Assembly: GCF_030407165.1 (NCBI RefSeq) | Contig: NZ_CP129111.1 | Span: 744,001 to 808,000, forward strand | DNA: 64,000 nt | Reading direction: 5' to 3' | Source of the DNA: Fontisubflavum oceani | GTDB lineage: Bacteria > Pseudomonadota > Alphaproteobacteria > Rhodobacterales > Rhodobacteraceae | Shown here: piece by piece, positions 40,703 through 49,766 of the stretch | Numbering within the stretch: the stretch's first letter is position 1 | Layout of the letters: each line of letters starts with the position of its first letter | Notes under the pieces: model-generated | Told to the model about the DNA's origin: nothing | The model's input: only the letters and a program-made list of their open reading frames with translations | The model's database searches: none | Program-made: the position numbers and the translations under genes

Positions 40703-41595
40703 TTAGTCGATAAAATGCGGTCGGATGGCGGCAAGCACGGCGTCCGGCACCTCCTCCATTGCGAAATGACCACAGCCGGAAACCTCTGTGCCGGTGACAT
40801 CCTCGGCCCAATTCTGCCAGATCCCAAGCGGGTCGCCGGTGCGCGCCGGAAAGCCGCCCTTGGCCCAAACGAAATGCAACGGCGCGGTGATTTTCAGGCC
40901 AGCCGCGCGGTCCGCCTCGTCCAGGGCGCGGTCAAACGTGGCCCCTGCGCGGTAATCGTCGCACATGGCGGCAATCCGCGCAGGGTCGGCGGCTTGGCGG
41001 CGATAACTGGCCAGCGCTTCGGCGGTGAAGGGTGAGAGATCGCCGGCAAATGTCCAACTGGCCAAGGTCCAATCCATATAGCCTGGCCCATCGGTTGAAA
41101 TCATCCGTTCGGGCAAAGGTGCGGGCTGTGCCAGGAAGGTCCAATGATAGCCCTTCATCGCCAAATCCGGGTCCCAAGAGGCCCAGAAATCGCCGGTGGG
41201 CACAATCTCGATGATCCCCAATCGGTCGACCCGCTCTGGATGATCCAGCGCCAGCCGATAGGTGACCCGCGCGCCACGATCATGGCCAAGGATATGGGCA
41301 CGGGGCAAATCGAGCGCATCCATCAGGCCGATGATGTCCAGGGCCATCTCTCGTTTCGAATAGGCCCGGTTGTCGGGGTCGCTTTTGGGGATATCGCTCT
41401 CGCCATAGCCCCGGAGATCAGGGATGATCACGTGGAAATCTTCGGCCAGTTTCGGCGCGATCTTCACCCAGGTCATGTGATTCTGCGGATAGCCGTGCAG
41501 CAGGTGAGCGGCGCGCCCTGCCCGGCCTGATGCACCGAGAGGCGGGTGCCATTTGTGGCAATCATACTCTGCGCGAACCCTGGAATATCCGACAT
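40703..41595 (-). CDS. Alpha/beta hydrolase, haloacetate dehalogenase-like, frameshifted near N-terminus
   Basis: About 297 residues once one base is restored at 41503-41504. The true start is the ATG at 41593-41595, preceded by AGGGAGG, giving MSDIPGFAQSMIATNGTRLS; after the shift it continues LLHGYPQNHMTWVKIAPKLA. Fluoroacetate/haloacetate dehalogenase hallmarks: HGYPQNH, DLRGYGESD, nucleophile Asp in LGHDRGARVTYRLALDHPER, YHWTFLAQPAPLPE with His-Trp of the halide pocket, and catalytic His in GCGHFAMEE. It would hydrolyse a 2-haloacid, although many family members have other or unknown substrates. Located between DUF1643 and rpsO in the truB operon direction. Confidence 0.83.
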
Positions 41596-41644
41596 TTGAC
41601 ACCTCCCTTTTGAGAGCGGACCCTGCCGCGCCCGCCGGGCCGCG

Positions 41645-42157
41645 TCAATCAGATGGCCAGAGCACCGGCTGGACCGCATACCCGATATAGAGTGGATGTT
41701 TCGGGTGGCCCTGTTTCGAGAGGCCCAGGTGGTAAAGCGGCGTCCCCGTCTGGCGCAGCAAGGCCTCCACCTCTGGCCCGCGATTGAGATGTGCGCCATG
41801 TGTGCCCCAAGCGGCGATCGTCTGATCCGCCCATGGCAGGCTGTCGATAATCGTTGCGTCGTTTTCGGCCCCCACCGGATCCGCAGCGGCGCGCATGGCC
41901 TTTGGGTCGGTATCCCGCCACGCGAAGATGTTAAGCACGCGAAAGGCGCCAAACCCAAGCGTGCGCGCCCGGCGTTCACAACGTTCCACTGTCGGATCGT
42001 TCTGAACTTCGGTGGCGGTCGAGGGGTTGAGCATGATGAACAGCGCCTTGGTGCCATGCGGATCCCAAATCCGGGTCAGGCTATAGCGGTATCGCTCGCA
42101 ATCGGAATAGACGGCGACACTATCCGCATCGCCCTTTTTGAAGCTCCGCTCGATCAT
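41645..42157 (-). CDS. DUF1643 domain protein
   Basis: 170 residues. RYRYSLTRIWDPHGTKALFIMLNPSTATEVQNDPTVERC and GFGAFRVLNIFAWRDTDP are characteristic of DUF1643, a family of unknown function found widely in bacteria and phages. The C-terminal YHLGLSKQGHPKHPLYI is also family-typical. The ATG overlaps the truB stop by four bases, implying co-translation. No signal peptide or membrane helix. Confidence 0.9.
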   Translation of the reverse strand: MIERSFKKGDADSVAVYSDCERYRYSLTRIWDPHGTKALFIMLNPSTATEVQNDPTVERCERRARTLGFGAFRVLNIFAWRDTDPKAMRAAADPVGAENDATIIDSLPWADQTIAAWGTHGAHLNRGPEVEALLRQTGTPLYHLGLSKQGHPKHPLYIGYAVQPVLWPSD

Positions 42158-43056
42158 AGGTTGAACACACGATGCGGATGCAGCGTGCCGCCCCGGTAAA
42201 TGCCGACCGCCACGGGCGTGCCGTCATGCGCCGCCCAACACTCTTCGCCATACTCGGCCGAGGTAATCACCTCCCCCGGATTGCCGTTTTTGAGGCGGGC
42301 TGCGCCAAGATCGGTGCAGGTCAGTTGCGGCAAGTCAGATAGACCGATTTCCAAGGGTAAGAGCAACGTGTCGATTTCCTCGGACCGGGCGAGCGCCTCA
42401 ATCTGCTCCAAAGTCACGCCCTCCTCCACATCGAACGGCCCCGACCAAATGCGCCGCAGATGCCGCACATGGGCGTAGCAACCCAGCTTCTCACCAAGAT
42501 CGCGGGCAATCGCGCGGACATACCCGCCTTTGCCACAAATCAGTTCCAATTCGGCATGATCAGCATCAGGCCGACTGAGCAGTTTCAGGCTCTCCACATA
42601 AAGCGGGCGCGCGGCCAGTTCGAGATCCTCGCCATCGCGCGCCAGCTTATAGGCGCGCTGACCAACGATTTTGACGGCGGAGTATTGCGGCGGGACTTGC
42701 GCGATATCCCCTTCGAAAGACGGCAACGCCGCTGTGATCTCGGCGTCACTTGGGCGCAGGTCGCTCTCGGCAATCCCTTCGCCTTCGGCATCGTCGGTAT
42801 TGGTGGCCTGCCCCAGACGGATGATGAAGGTGTAAGCTTTCATCGCGTCAGTGACGTAGGGCACGGTCTTCGTCGCTTCACCCAGTGCCACGGCCAGCAC
42901 ACCGGTCGCCTCGGGATCGAGCGTGCCGGCGTGGCCCGCCTTCTTCGCGTCGAACGCCCATTTCACCTTGTTCACAACAGCGGTCGAGGTCAGCCCGGCG
43001 GGTTTGTCCACCACCAGCCAGCCTGAGATATCCCGCCCTTTGCGTTTGCGCGCCAT
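42154..43056 (-). CDS. truB: tRNA pseudouridine-55 synthase
   Basis: 300 residues. GWLVVDKPAGLTSTAVVNKVK, KAGHAGTLDPEATGVLAVALGEATK with the catalytic Asp, and GKGGYVRAIARDLGEKLGCYAHVRHLRRIWSGPF are TruB signatures. It converts U55 of the T-loop in elongator tRNAs. Downstream it overlaps the DUF1643 gene; upstream a DUF2233 gene separates it from rbfA. The arrangement rbfA-truB-rpsO is a classical module seen here in expanded form. Confidence 0.97.
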   Translation of the reverse strand: MARKRKGRDISGWLVVDKPAGLTSTAVVNKVKWAFDAKKAGHAGTLDPEATGVLAVALGEATKTVPYVTDAMKAYTFIIRLGQATNTDDAEGEGIAESDLRPSDAEITAALPSFEGDIAQVPPQYSAVKIVGQRAYKLARDGEDLELAARPLYVESLKLLSRPDADHAELELICGKGGYVRAIARDLGEKLGCYAHVRHLRRIWSGPFDVEEGVTLEQIEALARSEEIDTLLLPLEIGLSDLPQLTCTDLGAARLKNGNPGEVITSAEYGEECWAAHDGTPVAVGIYRGGTLHPHRVFNL

Positions 43057-43089
43057 TGCCTTGCCTATCTTTCAATGAAGGCCGGTCTG

Positions 43090-43836
43090 CTATCCGCCTG
43101 CGACGGTCTCGTCAACAACCGTGCCGAGGATTGGGCCAATGGGGAAGCCCAGATCGCTTCGACCCAGGTCCGGAGCATAGAGCCGCGAGACACTCCCATC
43201 GAGGAACAGAGCATTGGGCAGATCGAGACCATCGCGGAATAACCGCGCGAAATGATGGAAGTTCACCTGCTGATCCGAGATCGCCATGACAACCCGCGTA
43301 CCGGTCTCGTCCACCCCAACCCCATTTCGGATATTGAGACTGTCGCTGTGTTCGAGAAAGCGGGGATGCAACTCCCCATCGATCACCAGCATCGGGCCGG
43401 ATTGCGTTGCATATTGGCAGGCGGGTGGGTCGGCGGCATAGGCACGGCTTTCAATCACCTGCGCCCGATCCCCGTTCAGGCAAAACACACCATTGGGCAA
43501 GAGGCCGAAATTCCCTGGACCGTCCGAGGTGATAACGCGCATCTCCTCAACACCATCTTCGATATAAAGCCCGACCGGCGCGCGATTGTCATGGAACATG
43601 CCGGCATTCATCGCCATGCCGAGGCGCTGCCCCTCGGGCAGGCTCTGGTTGAGCCGGGTGAAGGAGCCGAAGACCTGGCCGGCCTCGTCGCGTAGAAAGA
43701 GGCGGATATCGTCATCCACCGTCGACATCTCGCAAATCGTGAACCGCGCGCCGTCGAACGTGACCGCGTTGCAAGCCGCCTGGGCAGCTTGGGGCGCAAG
43801 CGTCGCAAGAACGCCAAGAGCGGCCAGCCGGATCAT
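43090..43836 (-). CDS. Exported phosphodiester glycosidase-like protein (DUF2233)
   Basis: 248 residues with a signal peptide (MIRLAALGVLATLAPQAAQA). Family landmarks are MAMNAGMFHDNRAPVGLYIEDG, LLPNGVFCLNGDRAQV, ATQSGPMLVIDGELHP and RNGVGVDETGTRVVMAIS, then ALFLDGSVSRLYAP. This domain is shared with the mammalian uncovering enzyme NAGPA and bacterial capsule/peptidoglycan-related proteins; it likely cleaves a sugar phosphodiester in the periplasm. The ATG overlaps the rbfA stop by four bases. Confidence 0.9.
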   Translation of the reverse strand: MIRLAALGVLATLAPQAAQAACNAVTFDGARFTICEMSTVDDDIRLFLRDEAGQVFGSFTRLNQSLPEGQRLGMAMNAGMFHDNRAPVGLYIEDGVEEMRVITSDGPGNFGLLPNGVFCLNGDRAQVIESRAYAADPPACQYATQSGPMLVIDGELHPRFLEHSDSLNIRNGVGVDETGTRVVMAISDQQVNFHHFARLFRDGLDLPNALFLDGSVSRLYAPDLGRSDLGFPIGPILGTVVDETVAGG

Positions 43837-44237
43837 TCCGGATCGCGGTCCAAGTCTTGGCGGACCTTATCTTGCGCGAAAAGGCGGCGGCTTTCATCCA
43901 TCCGGTCAAACGTATCGTCGATCACAAAGCGCAGATCCGGCGCATATTTCAACGTCATCTCGCGGCTGATCGCGCGGCGTAACTCGGATTTGTTGCGTTT
44001 GAGCGCTTGGATCGCTTCCTCGCGTTTGTCGCCGCCCAGCGGCATCACGTAAACGGTCGCGATTTTCAGATCGGGAGAGGCACGCACTTCGCCCACGGTA
44101 ATCGACATCGCGTTTAACTCGGGGTCATGCACGTCGCCCTGATTCAACACATCAGAGAGCGTTCGACGGATCAGCTCCCCCACGCGCAATTGGCGCTGCG
44201 ACGGGCCGGGGCCATCATGAAACTTGTTTTTTGCCAT
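43833..44237 (-). CDS. rbfA: 30S ribosome-binding factor A
   Basis: 134 residues. SQRQLRVGELIRRTLSDVLNQGDVHDP is the RbfA N-terminus, followed by the KH-like core SITVGEVRASPDLKIATVYVMPLGG and LRRAISREMTLKYAPDLRFVIDDTFDRMDE. It helps 16S rRNA maturation and cold adaptation. First gene of the rbfA-DUF2233-truB-DUF1643 overlapping series; divergent from dapB, with a 113-base gap. Confidence 0.96.
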   Translation of the reverse strand: MAKNKFHDGPGPSQRQLRVGELIRRTLSDVLNQGDVHDPELNAMSITVGEVRASPDLKIATVYVMPLGGDKREEAIQALKRNKSELRRAISREMTLKYAPDLRFVIDDTFDRMDESRRLFAQDKVRQDLDRDPE

Positions 44238-44350
44238 TGGCTCTATCCTCTGATCCCAGCATCTATGGGATCAGATGGCCGCTCGCAAGCAAGCGCTTTG
44301 CGAAACGGGCGGGCATCGGCTAGATCGGGCCAAACCCCGGAGGGATCGAT

Positions 44351-45163
44351 ATGAGCGACAGTGTTGGCATTGCAGTGATGGGTGGCTCTGGCCGGATGGG
44401 CCAGATGTTGATCGAAACGATCAATGCCAGCGACAAGGCACATTTGATCGGCGTGACAGAGCGCGCCGGCCATGCCTGGGTCGGGGAGGATTTGGGCGAA
44501 GCGATGGGCGGTGCACGGTCGGGCGTGCCGGTGTTTGATGACCCGCTTGAGGTGATCGTCAAAGCGCAGGCCGTGATCGATTTCACCTCACCAAACGCGA
44601 CGGTAGATCACGCGCTTCTGACGGCGCAGGCGCGATGCGTCCATGTGATCGGCACAACCGGGTTCGAACCGGCGCATTTGGAGAAAATCGCCGCCGCCGC
44701 GCGTCATGCGACGATCATCCGAGCGGGTAATATGAGCCTGGGGGTCAACCTTCTGGTGCAACTGACCCGACAAGTCGCCGCCGCGTTGGATGAAGAATTC
44801 GATATCGAAGTGATCGAGGCGCATCATGGCAAGAAGGTCGATGCGCCCTCCGGCACCGCTTTGATGCTGGGCGAGGCCGCCGCCGAGGGGCGCTGCGTGT
44901 CCCTGGAAGAGGTTGCGGACCGAGGTCGCGACGGCATCACCGGCGCGCGAGAGACCGGCCAGATCGGGTTTTCTGCTATTCGCGGTGGCGACATCGTGGG
45001 CGAACATGATGTGCTTTTTGCCGGGCCGGGTGAGCGGATCGTGCTCCGCCATATGGCAACGGATCGCGGGATCTTCGCGCGCGGTGCCTTGAAAGCCGCG
45101 CTTTGGGGGCAAGGCAAAGGGCCCGGCGAGTTCTCGATGCTCAGTGTTTTGGGCCTCGGGTGA
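44351..45163 (+). CDS. dapB: 4-hydroxy-tetrahydrodipicolinate reductase
   Basis: 270 residues. NAD(P)-binding GIAVMGGSGRMGQMLIE, VIDFTSPNATVDH, GTTGFEPAHLEKI and the catalytic/substrate motif EAHHGKKVDAPSGTALMLGE. It reduces the dihydrodipicolinate precursor in the diaminopimelate route to lysine and peptidoglycan. Presence of this pathway argues that the saccharopine-dehydrogenase-like gene at 16206 is not for lysine synthesis. Divergent from rbfA. Confidence 0.97.
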   Translation: MSDSVGIAVMGGSGRMGQMLIETINASDKAHLIGVTERAGHAWVGEDLGEAMGGARSGVPVFDDPLEVIVKAQAVIDFTSPNATVDHALLTAQARCVHVIGTTGFEPAHLEKIAAAARHATIIRAGNMSLGVNLLVQLTRQVAAALDEEFDIEVIEAHHGKKVDAPSGTALMLGEAAAEGRCVSLEEVADRGRDGITGARETGQIGFSAIRGGDIVGEHDVLFAGPGERIVLRHMATDRGIFARGALKAALWGQGKGPGEFSMLSVLGLG

Positions 45164-45221
45164 TCCAAAGGCGCCGTTGATCCGTATCTGACGCGTAGCG
45201 GTTTTTTGGGAGAGACCAGTT

Positions 45222-45575
45222 ATGCTGCGCAGCATCATGATCACGGCCGCCTTTGTGGTCGCAACACCGGCAGTTGCAGATAGTTTCAGCATCGTGGAAT
45301 CCAGAGAGCGGTTCGTGTCCCTTGTCGACGGCCGGGACCTCACCCGGTTTGGCATCCGCCTGAACGTCGGCCCGGGCGGCGAGATTACCGGGCGCGCTTT
45401 TGGCACGCGGGTAACCGGCCAATGGGATTGGGAGAGTGGTTACTTCTGCCGCGATCTCTTCTTCGGTGACGAAGATTTGGGCCCAAATTGCCAGTTGGTG
45501 CAGGTTGCTGGCGATACTCTGCGCTTCACCTCAGACAGGGGCGCGGGGATTTACGCCGATCTCCGCCTACGCTGA
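45222..45575 (+). CDS. Small predicted periplasmic protein, unknown function
   Basis: 117 residues. MLRSIMITAAFVVATPAVAD is a signal peptide. The mature part (SFSIVESRERFVSLVDGRDLTRFGIRL in pieces, WDWESGYFCRDLFFGDEDLG, NCQLVQ, FTSDRGAGIYADLRLR) has two cysteines and a beta-rich, lipocalin-like pattern, common among Rhodobacteraceae exported proteins. GGGAGAG precedes the ATG. It follows dapB by 58 bases. No specific function. Confidence 0.72.
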   Translation: MLRSIMITAAFVVATPAVADSFSIVESRERFVSLVDGRDLTRFGIRLNVGPGGEITGRAFGTRVTGQWDWESGYFCRDLFFGDEDLGPNCQLVQVAGDTLRFTSDRGAGIYADLRLR

Positions 45576-45690
45576 TCGGCGCAGCCTTACGCCCATTACA
45601 TCCGAAAGAAGAGCTTTTTCGACCTCATATTGAACCGGCCCCCGATGATCCGCGACCGATAGGTATAGCTGATCAATGGAGGGCCAACCA

Positions 45691-46395
45691 ATGCCAAGCA
45701 CCACGTCAAAAGACCTCATACTTCTGGATGTGGCACCCGCCAAAGACGCCTTCATCGCTGGCCCCACGGTTTTCGGCCATAATGGCCCATCATCGCGGTC
45801 TGATAAATTGGCCATTCCAGATGGGAACCATGATGGGTATCCCGGCGGGAAGCCATCCTCAACTGAGGTGCATGGCACCGGTGACGACGACGAGATAGAC
45901 CATTTTCACGTCGGCATCGGCCAGAGCCTTTATGGCTTCGCGGGTGACGACACGATCATTGCCGGATACGCGGATGACAAAGTCTTCGGTGGACTGGGCG
46001 ATGACGAGATTTACGCAAATGCGGGCGATGATGTGGCAGTTGGCGGCGAGGGAGATGATTTCATCGCGGGCGAAGATGGCAATGACTCGCTTCACGCGGG
46101 CGACGGCATCGATATGCTCTATGGCGGGCAGGATGACGACTTCATCTTCCTCACCGATGATGGCGATGTGGACACGGTCTTGTTCCAACAAGGCGATGGC
46201 AACGATGTGATCGACAATTTCGAACTTGGCATTGATCAGGTCAGCCTCGGCAATTTCGGCTTTGCCTCTTTCGACGAGATTGAGGGGCTGATCACCTATT
46301 CCGGCGATCAGGCGCTGCTTGATCTCGGCAATGGAGACACGATCATCTTCACCAATTTGGATGGGCCATTGGGCGCCGCTGACTTCATCTTCTGA
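45691..46395 (+). CDS. Small RTX-type calcium-binding protein
   Basis: 234 residues from the ATG at 45691, with GGAGGG upstream. Residues ~65-145 hold about seven RTX-like nonapeptides (GFAGDDTII, GGLGDDEIY, GGEGDDFIA, GGQDDDFIF and variants) that form a calcium-binding beta-roll. The C-terminal part (DVIDNFELGIDQVSLGNF, TIIFTNLDGPLGAADFIF) is the usual M10/RTX closing segment, with a hydrophobic end suited to type I secretion. No export ABC transporter is adjacent. Very acidic. Role unknown; likely extracellular. Confidence 0.85.
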   Translation: MPSTTSKDLILLDVAPAKDAFIAGPTVFGHNGPSSRSDKLAIPDGNHDGYPGGKPSSTEVHGTGDDDEIDHFHVGIGQSLYGFAGDDTIIAGYADDKVFGGLGDDEIYANAGDDVAVGGEGDDFIAGEDGNDSLHAGDGIDMLYGGQDDDFIFLTDDGDVDTVLFQQGDGNDVIDNFELGIDQVSLGNFGFASFDEIEGLITYSGDQALLDLGNGDTIIFTNLDGPLGAADFIF

Positions 46396-46413
46396 TGGCC
46401 GAGGCGGTGCGCT

Positions 46414-46605
46414 CTAGAAGTCGATCGCCAAGCCCTTCTTTTCCCAATCGCCATAACGCACCGGCTCGGGCCCGTCGCGACCACCCAACTCGGTCGGCAG
46501 TTTATCATCCGCTTTGGCTTTGCGGCGCGCCTCGGCTTCGGCCAGCGCGCGTTTCGCGGCGGGCGGCAGGTCCGGTTGGTCGTCGTTTGTCGTTACGTCA
46601 GACAT
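46414..46605 (-). CDS. DUF1674 / succinate dehydrogenase assembly factor 4-like protein
   Basis: 63 residues from the ATG at 46603-46605. The core LPPAAKRALAEAEARRKAKAD and the invariant ending GGRDGPEPVRYGDWEKKGLAIDF are diagnostic of DUF1674 (SdhAF4). In mitochondria and, by extension, alphaproteobacteria, this protein helps load or protect flavinylated SdhA. No sdh genes are adjacent; it is divergent from rsmB. Confidence 0.92.
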   Translation of the reverse strand: MSDVTTNDDQPDLPPAAKRALAEAEARRKAKADDKLPTELGGRDGPEPVRYGDWEKKGLAIDF

Positions 46606-46675
46606 TATGGGCACTCCTTGCCTGGGCGATGCATGTGATATACCCCGCCGCGGCGGCTGAGCAAGAGGAGCGTCG

Positions 46676-47926
46676 ATGTCAACCGAAGGGCTAGAGGCGC
46701 GCCGAGCGGCGCTTGATGCGCTTTATGCGGTCTTGTGGGAAAAGCGGCTCCTGTCTCACCTGGGGTACGGCGATCTGCCCCCATCCGAGGCCGCACGCGC
46801 CGGGCGTTTGACCACCGAAGTGCTGCGGCACTTGGGCCGTCTCGACGCCGTGCTCCGCGCTTATCTGACGCGGCGGCCCAATATGGCGGTGCAAAACATC
46901 CTGCGCCTCGGGGCCTACGAATTGTTGGTGGATGGCAGCGGCGCCCATGGCATTGTGAACAGTGCTGTGGCGCTGGCCAAACGCCATCCGCGCACCGCGC
47001 GCGCCTCGGGTATGGTCAATGCCGTGCTTCGGCGGGTGGCGGAGGAAGGGGCCGAGGCCTGGGAGAAAACGCCGCCACATCCCCTGCCGGTTTGGCTGCG
47101 CAAGCCGATCGGCAAGGCGTTCGGTCATGATGTCCTTCTGGCGATCGAGGCGGCGCATGAGAAGGGCGCACCGACCGATCTGACCCCAAAACATACTGGT
47201 GTGACCGTGCCGGGCACCGACCTGCTGCCAACCGGCAGTTTGCGATTGCACCAGGGACAGATCACCGCGCTCGAGGGCTATAACGAAGGGCGTTGGTGGG
47301 TGCAGGATGCGGCTGCGGCGCTGCCTGCCAGCCTCTTAGGCGATATCGCCGGGAAAACCGTGTTGGATCTCTGCGCGGCACCAGGCGGCAAGACGCTGCA
47401 GCTGGCGGCCGCCGGAGCGCATGTTACCGCGCTTGATATCTCCGAAGATCGGATGCGGCGGGTGGAGGAAAACCTGAACCGGACCGGATTGCAGGCCGAT
47501 CTGGTCGTGGCCGATGCCTTGGCCTGGGATGGTGGCCCGTTCGACGTGATCTTGCTGGACGCGCCCTGTTCGGCCACCGGTACGATCCGCCGACATCCTG
47601 ATTTGCCCTTTGTGAAGTCTGCGGACGAAGTCGAAGCCCTGACCAAACTGCAAATGCAGATGATCGACCGGGCGCTCACATTTCTGAAACCCGGCGGGCG
47701 CATGGTCTATTGCACCTGCTCGCTCTTGCTGAACGAGGGCGAAAACCAGGTCAAAGCCGCACTGAAGCGCCACGAGGATTTGGAGATCGTGCCGATTGAT
47801 CCCGTCCCACTTGGTGGCGCGACCGATTGGGCCAGCCCCGAGGGTGGCCTGCGCCTGCGCCCTGACTTTTGGGCCGACCGTGGTGGGATGGACGGGTTTT
47901 ACATGGCGCTGCTGCAAAGGCGGTGA
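46676..47926 (+). CDS. rsmB: RsmB/NOP-family 16S rRNA (cytosine-5) methyltransferase
   Basis: 416 residues. N-terminal NusB-like RNA-binding domain (~1-135: EARRAALDALYAVLWEKRLL, AVLRAYLTRRPNMAVQNILR), then the methyltransferase domain with VLDLCAAPGGKTLQLAAAG (motif I), ILLDAPCSATGTIRRHPD (motif IV, Cys) and MVYCTCSLLLNEGENQV (motif VI, catalytic Cys). It methylates C967-type cytosine in 16S rRNA using SAM. The order rsmB, heparinase-like gene, purH is commonly conserved in this family of bacteria. Confidence 0.95.
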   Translation: MSTEGLEARRAALDALYAVLWEKRLLSHLGYGDLPPSEAARAGRLTTEVLRHLGRLDAVLRAYLTRRPNMAVQNILRLGAYELLVDGSGAHGIVNSAVALAKRHPRTARASGMVNAVLRRVAEEGAEAWEKTPPHPLPVWLRKPIGKAFGHDVLLAIEAAHEKGAPTDLTPKHTGVTVPGTDLLPTGSLRLHQGQITALEGYNEGRWWVQDAAAALPASLLGDIAGKTVLDLCAAPGGKTLQLAAAGAHVTALDISEDRMRRVEENLNRTGLQADLVVADALAWDGGPFDVILLDAPCSATGTIRRHPDLPFVKSADEVEALTKLQMQMIDRALTFLKPGGRMVYCTCSLLLNEGENQVKAALKRHEDLEIVPIDPVPLGGATDWASPEGGLRLRPDFWADRGGMDGFYMALLQRR

Positions 47927-47984
47927 CACTGCCGCCCGGCGCAGGTATCTTAGCCGCGAGACAGGCAGAGCAGTAAACGCCAGA

Positions 47985-49750
47985 ATGACAGAGCCCTTGT
48001 CCCCTGCCCCCGTCGCCTTGCGGGAACGCCCCGGACGCAGATCGCGCATCCTCAACCGGCTGGCCGCCTGGCAAGCGGGTCTCGGCCATGTTGCGCGCGG
48101 CTTTGTCTCGCAGCCCGAACCCAAAACAATCGGCAGCGATGCACGGGGGCGGCAGTTGATGGCGGGCAATCTGATCTTCGCAGGCGTGTTGATTGAGGCA
48201 GCAGACACCAGCCCTTGGGCGCTTGATGCCCCCACCGACGCCTTTGAAGATGAGTTGCACGGGTTTGAGTGGATGGATCATCTCGCCGCCGTGGCCGATG
48301 GCAGTGGGCGCACCCTGGCGCAGGATTGGCTGGCGGATTGGCTGGCGCGGTATGGGCGCGGGTCCGGTCCGGGTTGGACCCCCGATCTGACCGGGCGGCG
48401 ACAAATCCGCTGGATCAATCACGCGCTTTTTCTGATGAACGGTCAGGACCAAAGCGTTGGGCAACAGTTTTATGCCGCTCTTGGGCGGCAAACGGTGTTT
48501 CTCGCGCGGCGGTGGAAGGCCAGTTCGCACGGGCTGCCGCGGTTTGAGGCACTGACTGGGCTGATCTATTCGGCCTGTTCGCTGACCGGAATGGAGACCC
48601 ATTTGGCCCCCGCCCTTCGCGCCCTGGCCCAGGAATGCGCCCGTGAAGTCGACGCCAGCGGCGGGATCGTCACCCGAAACCCGGAAGAACTGCTGGAAGT
48701 TTTCACGCTGCTCACATGGGTGTCTGCGATACTGCATGAGACCGGCAAACGCCCGGACCCGGCGGTCGATACGGCCATCATGCGGATCGCGCCGACCTTG
48801 CGCAGCTTGCGCCATTCAAACGGGGCATTGGCCCGGTTTCATGGCGGTGGGCGCGGCGCAGCGGGGCGGCTCGATCAGGCGTTGGCGCAGTCCGGCGTCC
48901 GGCCCGGCACCACAACCGGGCTGGCAATGGGCTATGCCCGGCTTCAAGCCGGGCGCGTGTCGATGGTGATCGACGCAGCCCCGCCGATGATGGGCAACCG
49001 CGCGTTCAATGCCCATGCGGGTACGCTCGCTTTCGAGCTAACTTCGGGACGGCGCCCGGTCATCGTGAACTGCGGCTCTGGCGCGAGCTTTGGTGCCGAG
49101 TGGCGGCGGGCTGGCCGCGCGACGCCATCGCACTCGACCCTATCGATCGAAGGCTATTCCTCCTCCCGGCTTGGCCCGCGTGCGGCCGATCACGGCGTGG
49201 TGCGGCAAAGCCTGATCGATGGCCCCGTCAAGGTCGAGGTGCAGCACTCTCAAAGCGGTGGCGCAAAGGCCGTCGCACTCAGCCATGATGGATATCGCAA
49301 GACCCATGGCCTTCTGCACCTCCGCAGCTTGTCTTTGGAGGAAGACGGGCGGCTCCTGAAGGGCGAAGACGGGTTGGCCGCCATGAATGAGGCCGACCGC
49401 GACGTGCTCGACCGGGTAATGTCGCGGCTCAGCCCCGAAGGCTTGGGTTATGCGGTCAGGTTCCATTTGCACCCCGAGGTGGAGGCAAAACTCGACATGG
49501 GCGCCATGCGATCTCGCTCAGCCTCAAGGGTGGCGAGACCTGGGTCTTTCGTCATGGCGGCGTTGGCGAGATGCGCCTGGAGCAGTCGGTTTACCTGGAA
49601 ACCGGGCGGCTGAAACCACGCGCGACAAAACAGATCGTTCTCTCTGCCCGCCTAACCGATTATGGCAGCGCGGTAAGCTGGAGCCTGGCCAAGCCGACCG
49701 ACGCCCCGCGCGGGCATCGGGATTATGAGGCCGATACGCTTTGGCAATGA
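47985..49750 (+). CDS. Heparinase II/III-like protein, frameshifted near C-terminus
   Basis: About 588 residues. The ATG at 47985 gives MTEPLSPAPVALRERPGRRS; ribosome-binding site weak. Helical (alpha/alpha) N-domain to ~320, then the beta-sandwich heparinase II/III C-domain starting near RAFNAHAGTLAFELTSGRRP and including NCGSGASFGAEWRRAGRATPSHSTL. A missing base near 49500-49503 shifts the frame; restored, it reads KLDMGGHAISLSLKGGETWVF and continues to TLWQ and a stop at 49748-49750, 16 bases before purH. Family members are polysaccharide lyases; this clade in alphaproteobacteria has no proven substrate. No signal peptide. Confidence 0.87.
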
Positions 49751-49766
49751 GACAATTGGAGACCAC

